A stretch of 64,000 nucleotides of DNA from positions 1 to 64,000 of the forward strand of contig JAUSNO010000017.1 of assembly GCA_030645915.1 (NCBI GenBank), read 5' to 3'. The notes under the pieces were generated by a model. The model ran no database searches. It saw only the letters and a program-made list of their open reading frames with translations, and was not told the DNA's origin. This DNA is from Undibacterium sp. Its GTDB lineage: Bacteria; Pseudomonadota; Gammaproteobacteria; Burkholderiales; Burkholderiaceae_D. This document shows positions 9,011-15,495 of the stretch, one piece after another; position 1 is the first letter of the stretch, and each line of letters opens with the position of its first letter. Made by a program: the position numbers and the translations under genes.

Positions 9011-9601
9011 ATGCCTGCAGCAATCGGACCACGCAAGCTGATCGTCGCCATCACCGGTGCGACCGGCGTCATCTACGGTGTGCGCCTGTTGCAGGCCTTG
9101 CGCGAATTACCCGAAGTGCAAAGCCACTTGCTGATTTCTGAAGCTGGCGTACTCAACCTACATCAAGAACTCGATCTGAATCGCAAGGATGTCGAAGCCC
9201 TGGCCGATGTCGTCCACAATGTGCGCGATGTCGGCGCCAGCATAGCCAGCGGCTCTTTCCAATCGGACGGCATGATCATCGCGCCGTGCTCGATGAAAAC
9301 CCTGGCGGCGGTGGCCAACGGCCTGTCCGATAATCTGATCACACGCGCTGCCGATGTCGCTTTAAAAGAGCGTCGACGCCTGGTACTGATGGTGAGAGAA
9401 ACGCCGTTCAACCTGGCCCACCTGCGCAACATGACCTCTGTCACCGAAATGGGCGGCATCATCTTCCCGCCCCTGCCCGGCTTTTATCATAAGCCACAAT
9501 CAATACAGGAAATGGTCGATCACACTATTGGCCGGGTGCTTGATTTGTACGCATTACCTCACCATCTAACACCCCGCTGGAACGGCTTGAAAGAAAGCTG
9601 A
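9011..9601 (+). CDS. ubiX: UbiX flavin prenyltransferase
   Basis: A 196-residue flavoprotein of the UbiX/Pad1 family. GATGVIYGVRLL is the N-terminal FMN-binding loop. SGSFQSDGMIIAPCSMKTLAAVANGLSDNL and the RETP motif (LVLMVRETPFNLAH) are diagnostic, followed by GGIIFPPLPGFY. It attaches a dimethylallyl group to FMN to make prenyl-FMN, the cofactor of the UbiD decarboxylase in ubiquinone synthesis. The ATG at 9011 gives the usual N-terminus. The open frame extends upstream into grxD, but that extension (rich in Cys and Arg) is not family-like. Confidence 0.96.
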   Translation: MPAAIGPRKLIVAITGATGVIYGVRLLQALRELPEVQSHLLISEAGVLNLHQELDLNRKDVEALADVVHNVRDVGASIASGSFQSDGMIIAPCSMKTLAAVANGLSDNLITRAADVALKERRRLVLMVRETPFNLAHLRNMTSVTEMGGIIFPPLPGFYHKPQSIQEMVDHTIGRVLDLYALPHHLTPRWNGLKES

Positions 9602-10155
9602 ACTAGGCTTTATTTAATTCTGCAACCGATCGCGCTGCGTCTTGTTGCGCACGCCCAGCGCCGCTCGAAGCAACAAAAAAGCTCAAAACAGAAAAATAGC
9701 TCTCAAGGGTACGATTAGCGTATTGGAATCGAGCCGCAAAAAGAAAAATCCCACCGTCATTTCTAACGATGGGATCTTAATGGTGCGACTGCCGGAACCG
9801 CATTCCTCTCCTAACTCGTTGATTATTAACGAAAAATCCGTTCCGGTTTTTTATTATGGCCGCAAACTTGGACACAAAAAAATACTCATTAAAATCAAGG
9901 ACTTAAAATAGTCTATATTCAAAAAAGAAGACGCGCAACTATTTTAAAGAACTATTCTGTCTATGGCATATGTATCGGATGTCACACTATGTGAAATCAG
10001 CATTATTGATTTATAAAGCTTTTTTTCGTTAAACGCGACATATCACTTTTGTGGCAAATATCCTTACGTTCAATTGCTTCAAATCAACAATTGAGTTCCC
10101 TCGATATTTAGTCTTCCGTCAGGTGACTATGAAGAAGTAGGCTACTAAGTTGATT

Positions 10156-10287
10156 TTAACGAACAGAGAGCCTCCATTGCGCCGCTAGCCTTTTCGACTC
10201 CGCTCGATCAGCATCAAAACTACTTCTTGATAAAATGCCAGTAGCTAACTTTTGCAAATCCTGATTCCCTTGCTCGGCTCCAAGACA
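10156..10287 (-). pseudogene. Possible C-terminal fragment of a lost gene
   Basis: On the minus strand a frame with protein-like composition runs from just after a TAG to a TAA at 10156-10158. It includes QDLQKLATGILSRSSFDAD and ends in AAQWRLSVR. It has no ATG and no recognisable family. It looks like the tail of a truncated gene, but chance cannot be excluded. Confidence 0.25.
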
Positions 10288-10326
10288 AGCCTAGTTGCGA
10301 TAAGCGATAATTGTCGCAACTAGGCT
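10288..10326. repeat. Perfect 13-bp inverted repeat (hairpin)
   Basis: AGCCTAGTTGCGA (10288-10300) and TCGCAACTAGGCT (10314-10326) are exact reverse complements around a 13-base loop. There is no T tract on either side, so it is not a typical terminator. It sits 27 bases beyond the end of the small minus-strand gene at 10353. Confidence 0.7.
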
Positions 10327-10352
10327 AGGGTGCTATGTCCTGACAAATTAAT

Positions 10353-10640
10353 TTAATTCTTGAGTAATATGCGCTCAATCCGAAACTTAGGGCGATGGTC
10401 ACCCATAAGTGCCCTCAAATCTTTGATGCTAACGGCGCTAACTTCGTGCATCCGAATTAATAACGATGCGCCAATAGGTAACCGGCGGTGACGGATTTTG
10501 CTGATAACAGGTGGCGCGACTTCCAATATTCTTAAAAGAGCTGCGTCGTTTTTTATGTGAAGCAGTTTTATTATCGCATCCAAAAGTGCATCAGGATCGT
10601 AATTCACTTCTTCTGTTTCAAGGTCTAATAAGTTTGACAT
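10353..10640 (-). CDS. Small putative HTH-type protein of unknown role
   Basis: A 95-residue acidic-then-basic protein with no signal peptide. Residues ~25-75 (NDAALLRILEVAPPVISKIRHRRLPIGASLLIRMHEV) read like a lambda-repressor-like helix-turn-helix, where VAPPVISKIRHRRLP would be the recognition helix and following turn. Similar small proteins occur in Burkholderiales, usually unannotated. The ATG at 10638-10640 was chosen. The frame can be extended seven codons to a TTG. A TATAAT-like sequence just before the ATG (CTATAATG) may be a leaderless promoter element or chance. It lies downstream of the TIR-like gene in the same direction but is separated from it by 190 bases, so it may not belong to that system. 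Confidence 0.6.
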   Translation of the reverse strand: MSNLLDLETEEVNYDPDALLDAIIKLLHIKNDAALLRILEVAPPVISKIRHRRLPIGASLLIRMHEVSAVSIKDLRALMGDHRPKFRIERILLKN

Positions 10641-10830
10641 TATAGAATTCGTTGTTGGCAATAATGACTATATTGTAACGCGGCAGTCATATTTCAATAT
10701 CTGATGCCAGGACATTACTTTTGAAATTTTTTAGTTGCAGGCCCCGCTATTTTGCGTACAAAAATAACGTCCTTCAGTGGGCAGCAATAACGCCGCGGCC
10801 TATTACGCAATTAGGCGTCAATAAGCGTTC

Positions 10831-12072
10831 TTAGATGATCGATTTAGGAATGTAATCGGTCTGCTCCGTATATACGATCTCTTTATTTTTGAAAGCTGCA
10901 CGCCATACATCGATTGTAATTGGCAAGATATTTTTGTAAGCTGATTCTGTCGTAAAGTAACGAATAATATCGTTATCGATGAATGCCACCCAAAGTTCGC
11001 CTCTCTCTCCTCGCATGACGATTGCTTCCATGATGGTATATAAGCCGCGCACCCCGCCAACTCCGATGGTAGCGATAAATGGATCCAGATTATCCTGTTC
11101 GCCTATTCCCTGAAAACATACGCGAAAACTCTCATAATGAATTCCCAAAAGACGGTAAAGGCGTGCCAAATCCAGTTCATCCAAGATTGCGCCATCAAAT
11201 ATGAGGTCGCGCTTTCGAATAAATGTCCCACCGAACCAAGCGCCCATGCCCCTCCAGTAACTACATGTTCCTGTTTCCTCAATTTGTATAATATGTGTGT
11301 TTTCACTAAGGCGTCGACGAATAACGATCTCGCATATTTCGCTAAGATGCTCACTCGACTTTCTGAAATATGCCAAGTCTGAGGCCACAATCCGCGCATA
11401 CCCATTAATTGTTCCGGTATGTGCCCCGGAGTACACTTTTAGGTCAAATAGAAATCCTGCAGGGCCTACTTCATATATGAATATCGAACCGCCATTCATT
11501 CCACCGTCATTGACGGTCTCCCAATTACCCCACCAAATTGGCACGCTCGGGCCTGCATGACACAAGGTATCCACGGAAGAAACCAGAGCTTCCTTTAACC
11601 CTGCTTCTAACTTAGCCGTTAAAATGCCACGAGCCGTGGCTTTATCTGAATTTTCTATTTCTTGTTCATAGCTAATAATTCGCCGTCCTCGTAAATCGAA
11701 CGGCAATACCTCTGGACCACCATGAACTGTATTCTGAATCAACAAAACCCGATTCCATCCAAGTTGGGCTATTGCATATCCGAGTTCTATAAGCACGTTG
11801 GGATTTGGTGTTGGTCTTCCTCCCGATTCCGCATTAATAATTGAAACATCACATACAAATATATCGGCCAACGTGATTTTAGCAAAAATGCTGTCTGATA
11901 TCTGAGGAGAACCTGCTTGCCCCTCTGTATCACGGTCTAGGACCGGCTCGATAGATTCAGTTTTGTCCTTGTGAATGTTCTTAAGCGCACGTTCTAGCGC
12001 TGTCTGAATGAATCCACGATTAGTTGAATTTGGCAAGTCCGATTGCCATGAGTAAAAAACTGTTCGTTTCAT
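10831..12072 (-). CDS. TIR-like domain protein with unknown C-terminal domain
   Basis: A 413-residue soluble protein. The N-terminal ~170 residues begin TVFYSWQSDLPNSTNRGFI and contain PNPNVLIELGYAIAQLGWNRVLLIQN. The NPNV-x-x-ELG motif (Glu96 the likely catalytic residue) is typical of the TIR-like nucleotide-hydrolase group that includes effectors of CBASS and Pycsar systems. The C-terminal ~220 residues match nothing I recognise and may sense a signal or phage product. It is separated from the ThsB-like gene by 365 bases that include a terminator, so it is probably its own transcription unit. NAD-consuming antiphage activity is an inference from the family. Confidence 0.7.
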   Translation of the reverse strand: MKRTVFYSWQSDLPNSTNRGFIQTALERALKNIHKDKTESIEPVLDRDTEGQAGSPQISDSIFAKITLADIFVCDVSIINAESGGRPTPNPNVLIELGYAIAQLGWNRVLLIQNTVHGGPEVLPFDLRGRRIISYEQEIENSDKATARGILTAKLEAGLKEALVSSVDTLCHAGPSVPIWWGNWETVNDGGMNGGSIFIYEVGPAGFLFDLKVYSGAHTGTINGYARIVASDLAYFRKSSEHLSEICEIVIRRRLSENTHIIQIEETGTCSYWRGMGAWFGGTFIRKRDLIFDGAILDELDLARLYRLLGIHYESFRVCFQGIGEQDNLDPFIATIGVGGVRGLYTIMEAIVMRGERGELWVAFIDNDIIRYFTTESAYKNILPITIDVWRAAFKNKEIVYTEQTDYIPKSII

Positions 12073-12277
12073 CGAGATTCCAAATAATAAAAGCTAACCA
12101 TTGACTTGAGGCACCAATGAATTAAAAGTCGGTCATGTTCATCACGACAGCGCACTTGTCATCAAACCTCCCTCCTCACTCGCATTTTTTTCATTCTGGG
12201 TTACAAGAATTGACCGAATCGACAAGCGATCTAAATCCCACCTCGTCGGCGGCTAGTGTGGCAGAAGGCGCGAACAT

Positions 12278-12325
12278 AAGATTGAAAATTCTTGTATCGG
12301 TGGTTCGATCCGCACCGATTCACCA
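12278..12325 (+). pseudogene. Decayed 3' half of a tRNA-Phe gene
   Basis: The sequence TTGAAAAT with flanking AAGA/TCTT resembles the tRNA-Phe anticodon arm (anticodon GAA). The stretch ending GGTTCGATCCGCACC and CACCA resembles its T arm and 3' end, with one base deleted and several changes. A hairpin plus T run follows 18 bases later, as is usual after tRNA genes. The D arm and 5' acceptor strand are not recognisable, so it cannot be functional. Such 3' tRNA fragments are often left by integrating elements. Confidence 0.5.
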
Positions 12326-12342
12326 AGAAATTACCTTACAAA

Positions 12343-12370
12343 ACGCCAACCGGTGATGGTTGGTGTTTTT
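12343..12370. terminator. Terminator-like hairpin with T run
   Basis: ACGCCAACC pairs with GGTTGGTGT (one G-T pair) around GGTGAT, followed by a run of five T on the plus strand. The minus-strand side also has four T after GGCG, so it may end the ThsB-like operon coming from the right as well as the former tRNA. Confidence 0.7.
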
Positions 12371-12437
12371 GTTTGTTGAACAAAAAGTCCTTGTGTCAGG
12401 TCTGTTTCCGGCGCGCTGTGGCATCTCTTCTTCGGCA

Positions 12438-12878
12438 CTATTTTCCAGCTGTCTTCGCAGCCTTCTCGACCCAAGTGCCAAGGTTGTTATATCCGTCGTC
12501 CTTTATCCAGAGATAAAAGTCGTAACCAGCAGGAAGTTGCCCGCATCGCTCTGACGTGTTCCCATTCAAGTCCTTTATCTTGCTAATATCTATACCCAAC
12601 AAGCCGTTGCCTCTCGCGATGCTCTGTTCGATTTCGTATTTCACCCATCTGCTTTTGCATGTCTGATCGCCCACAAGCACCACAGTGACCGACGTGCCTT
12701 TTAGTTGATTATCGATCCAATTCTTGATCGCTTGATCACCCGCCTTTTTTACTTTTTCAAAATCAGCTTTATCAATAAACCCGGCAGTATCTTCACCTTT
12801 TGTGATTGCACTATTTCGAACAACCATTGCCCGAGAAACGTCTTCATATTTGAAGCTAAAAAAAACCTTCCTTGTCAT
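12438..12878 (-). CDS. ThsB-like TIR protein (Thoeris sensor/signal-synthase family)
   Basis: A 146-residue single-domain protein of the DUF1863 (MTH538 TIR-like) group to which Thoeris ThsB belongs. It opens KVFFSFKYEDVSRAMVVRN, closely like the ThsB N-terminus. It keeps SVTVVLVGDQT and the catalytic-loop motif SRWVKYEIEQSI, with Glu82 in the position of the family's catalytic Glu. In Thoeris, ThsB detects infection and makes a cyclic ADP-ribose isomer from NAD+. The ATG at 12876-12878 has a strong GGAGG ribosome site, which rules out the seven-codon longer frame. The gene follows the SLOG gene by 80 bases in the same direction, as expected for a cooperating pair. No SIR2-containing ThsA lies in the window. 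Confidence 0.85.
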   Translation of the reverse strand: MTRKVFFSFKYEDVSRAMVVRNSAITKGEDTAGFIDKADFEKVKKAGDQAIKNWIDNQLKGTSVTVVLVGDQTCKSRWVKYEIEQSIARGNGLLGIDISKIKDLNGNTSERCGQLPAGYDFYLWIKDDGYNNLGTWVEKAAKTAGK

Positions 12879-12958
12879 ATTTCCTCCTTTGTAAAACACT
12901 CACATTGTATTAACACCGTGACCAGTGAGAAATCGAGCAGCCATACGGGCAAAATTTA

Positions 12959-13543
12959 TTACTTCACTTGATCTCGCTTTTCCGTCACCACGATACCCAG
13001 CTCCTCATGAAACAATCTTGCAAAATCAATCCTGTCATCAATTTGGCCGAGTTGATCCGCCAATTTCATAGCCGCACCGCCCGGTGAGCGTACCGCAAGC
13101 ACCTTCGCGCTAGGGTTCATTTTCTGAAACAACTGATATTCATCGATAACTCCATCCATTCCACCGATGAACACTGCAGCATCGAATGGACCAGAAAGCA
13201 TCTCTGTCCTTAGGTGTGCTAGGCTCTTAGCGCGATCGTCTTCGACTGCGTCAATAAAGACCACATTGCCGAAGCGAGCATTTTCATCCGGAAAAACGTC
13301 TTCAAATAATCGACTCTGATACAAAATCACCGCTTTCGCATATTCAATACCGAGATCCTCACATACGGCCCATACCATGGGAGTAATTGCAGGATGTCCA
13401 CCCCATACGAGCAATCGCCGACCTAGACAAACTGTCAGCAACTCACGCACTGCAAACTGAATCAAAAATGGATTCGCCGTCAGGTGATAGTCGCCTCGAC
13501 CGGCAACTGGAACACTTGCCGAGAGAAATATTCTACGTATCAC
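12959..13543 (-). CDS. Stand-alone SLOG-superfamily protein (nucleotide-signal sensor)
   Basis: A 194-residue Rossmann-like protein of the SLOG superfamily. It starts RRIFLSASVPVAGRG and carries GRRLLVWGGHPAITPMV (residues 41-57) and AAVFIGGMDGVIDEY, the glycine-rich loops expected to hold a nucleotide ligand. In type I Thoeris a SLOG domain at the C-terminus of ThsA binds the ThsB signal. Here it is a separate protein without a SIR2 or membrane effector. The start is a GTG at 13541-13543, inside a GTGA overlap with the stop of the TIR gene and preceded by GGGAGG. The longer open frame upstream would need a TTG. Translational coupling predicts a stable complex or fixed stoichiometry with the TIR protein. 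Confidence 0.75.
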   Translation of the reverse strand: MIRRIFLSASVPVAGRGDYHLTANPFLIQFAVRELLTVCLGRRLLVWGGHPAITPMVWAVCEDLGIEYAKAVILYQSRLFEDVFPDENARFGNVVFIDAVEDDRAKSLAHLRTEMLSGPFDAAVFIGGMDGVIDEYQLFQKMNPSAKVLAVRSPGGAAMKLADQLGQIDDRIDFARLFHEELGIVVTEKRDQVK

Positions 13544-14682
13544 ATCGCCTCCCAGCCGCCGAAGTCCCAAACAGCTTCAGTCTTCTTGACCCATCTTGTG
13601 CCTGGCACTTTTTGTGCAAGCCATTCCATATGCACCTGCCAACTGCGTTTCAATCCGAAATGGTCATACACAACCGCACTTTCTTCGCCACCTGCCCGTT
13701 CAAATGTTTCTTGCAGAAGGAGTGATGTTGGAACCCCAATTGTCGGTTGAATAACGAGTTTTCGACCAGATCGAAGTGTCAGATACATCGAACGATTAGA
13801 GCCGACGCAATCAATTTTCCCTTCTACCTGCTCTATGGCATCCTGAACCGCAGTTACCATACTTAAGTGCCGGGTAGCGTGACTTAAGCTCCTCACGTTC
13901 TCAAGCTGAGAACAAATTCTTTCGATTGCAGAAAACCCAAGCTGCCCAATATCGTCTAGCTCATCCGGAACCAACTCCACAAGACTTGCAGTTCCAGTAT
14001 ATATTGACGGCGTTGTATCAGGCCATTGAACGCGCAAAACACCAATGCCTTTTGCCAATGCGCGACCATATTCAGCGCTTGTCCAGCGGCTCTCAAAATA
14101 TTTTGGTGTCTCCAGCATGATCAACACATCAACGTCGCAAAGTTGATGCCACAAGGTCTCCTGAAAGTCCACAGCTGGGCCGATTCCCTGCGTATCCAAA
14201 AAAACATCAAATTGCCTTGCCGACAGCTCTGCGAAAAGCTGCACCGCAGCGGCTGTTGCTTCATTTCGGCGATAACTTAAGAACACTCGTCGTTGCCTTG
14301 GTAGCAGTCCAACACACTCTAACAACGCAGAGAAAATACGATCTGGAGACACCTTGTCAACGAAAAGACAATTTAATCGCCGCAAGCTCAAAGGAATCTC
14401 GGTTGCGACTGACGCGTCGTTAGATGCGACAGGCAGGATTGAGATCGATTCACAGTCCATAATTTTAGAAATGTCAATTTCTACTGAACCAACGCCCCCG
14501 AAAAAAATTGCTGCCGCTGCGGCCCTACTGCCTGGCCTAAACTCAGCAGGTTGAATCGCCAAAGAAATTTCTTCGCCAAACTTTAGCTTGAATCGCCAAC
14601 AAGTGTCGGTAAGTTGCTCTTCCAATTTGCGCAGTTGATCAACAGTTGGCGAGCCAAAAACAGCGAGTTCATATAGGGGCAT
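13540..14682 (-). CDS. TIR-domain protein with unknown flanking domains
   Basis: A 380-residue protein with a central TIR domain at about 131-220: RRVFLSYRRNEATAAAVQLF, FDVFLDTQGI, DVDVLIMLETPKYFESRW, then TSAEYGRAL with Glu204 placed as the catalytic Glu of TIR NADases. Residues 1-125 and 225-380 match nothing I recognise. The C-terminal part (LTLRSGRKLVIQPTIGVPTSLLLQE) could be a separate beta-rich module. The ATG at 14680-14682 has a GGAGG site. A longer frame lacks one. It overlaps the SLOG gene by 4 bases. The likely role is NAD+ cleavage, either as the effector switched on by SLOG ligand binding or as a second signal synthase. That choice is inference. Confidence 0.8.
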   Translation of the reverse strand: MPLYELAVFGSPTVDQLRKLEEQLTDTCWRFKLKFGEEISLAIQPAEFRPGSRAAAAAIFFGGVGSVEIDISKIMDCESISILPVASNDASVATEIPLSLRRLNCLFVDKVSPDRIFSALLECVGLLPRQRRVFLSYRRNEATAAAVQLFAELSARQFDVFLDTQGIGPAVDFQETLWHQLCDVDVLIMLETPKYFESRWTSAEYGRALAKGIGVLRVQWPDTTPSIYTGTASLVELVPDELDDIGQLGFSAIERICSQLENVRSLSHATRHLSMVTAVQDAIEQVEGKIDCVGSNRSMYLTLRSGRKLVIQPTIGVPTSLLLQETFERAGGEESAVVYDHFGLKRSWQVHMEWLAQKVPGTRWVKKTEAVWDFGGWEAM

Positions 14683-14815
14683 CTTGCCTCCTTTGTGAGG
14701 TTGAATAACGTTTGCATGCCATCTAGGCACCTAGCATGCAACTACCCAAAAATTCTACAGAAAATCCAAAATATTTACCTGAATGGCAACGTTACCGACA
14801 CCATCATTACCTGTT

Positions 14816-15319
14816 CTATCTAAGTCCGTTTACGTAGGTTCCGCCAGTGGTTTTTCCTGTGGGGAAGTATGCGAGCCCACCTACACCTGCCGGAGTAATT
14901 TGAGGATATAACTGTAAATATTCATTCCCATGATGCTTCCCGGATGAATCCGTCGTTGGAATTACAATAATTCGATCGTCCCCCTTCTTCCCATCCGCAT
15001 AGCCAATTTCCCATGGGCACCATCTAGATTGAGTTGAGTTCCCAGTCGCAAGAAACAGAAACCAGTCGGCTGAAGCAATGCGACTTTTAATTCTGCTAGC
15101 AGTTACGCGATCCGGAGACTGCGGCATTTCCGAGTCCTGCCAGTCAATGTACACATCCCAGCCAGCTTCCTTCAAAAGCGTTTGAAGACCTATTGCAAGT
15201 AGCTTGTCGATATGACTGTGGCACAAAAATGCTGTTGTCTGTCCCGCACGCGGCGTCAGGCTCTTGTGTATCACACCCCGTTGCGATGCACGTGTCAGGT
15301 CAGATTGAGTAATAGCCAT
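14816..15319 (-). CDS. Small TIR-domain protein
   Basis: A 167-residue protein made almost entirely of one TIR domain. TTAFLCHSHIDK is the first strand and loop, WDVYIDWQDSEMPQSPDRVTASRI follows, and NSTQSRWCPWEIGYADGKK carries Glu104 in the WCxWE motif, matching catalytic TIRs that use NAD+. There is no signal peptide or membrane segment. It sits 133 bases upstream of the 380-residue TIR gene, same strand. Multiple TIR genes beside one SLOG gene echo Thoeris loci, where several ThsB proteins with different triggers feed one effector. Whether it shares a promoter with its neighbours is not clear. Confidence 0.82.
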   Translation of the reverse strand: MAITQSDLTRASQRGVIHKSLTPRAGQTTAFLCHSHIDKLLAIGLQTLLKEAGWDVYIDWQDSEMPQSPDRVTASRIKSRIASADWFLFLATGNSTQSRWCPWEIGYADGKKGDDRIIVIPTTDSSGKHHGNEYLQLYPQITPAGVGGLAYFPTGKTTGGTYVNGLR

Positions 15320-15495
15320 ATGGGTCTACATTAAGGTTAAAATTTTCAATAAACACATTCGGCATGAATATTCTCGAGCTCTAATAATATTTCCGAATAA
15401 ATCGACTACTATGACCGGATGCGAAATCTGGCTCGCATTTCCGCCACTTCCTCCTCTTTTCCTACAGAGCCAACTTGAACAAAGGTACGTCAGTT

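Larger units (their letters stand above)
9602..10352. other. Gene-poor stretch at the left edge of the accessory region
   Basis: This region has no confident gene. A frame at 9642-9911 (+) needs a TTG start and shows no family features. A 43-residue relic reading frame lies at 10156-10287 on the minus strand, and a perfect hairpin at 10288-10326. Base composition falls here relative to ubiX, consistent with the start of an accessory region. Confidence 0.5.

Noticed and set aside
9642-9911. 89-residue plus-strand frame after ubiX
   Set aside because: Needs a TTG start, has no ribosome site, is very Lys/Ser rich and matches no family. It is probably non-coding.
10335-10715. Inverted ATGTCCTG / CAGGACAT pair around the small HTH gene
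   Set aside because: Only 8 bases match, without extension, which is expected by chance at this distance.
12135-12356. Plus-strand frame between the TIR-like genes
   Set aside because: It runs through the tRNA-Phe relic and has no ribosome site or family. The tRNA reading explains the sequence better.
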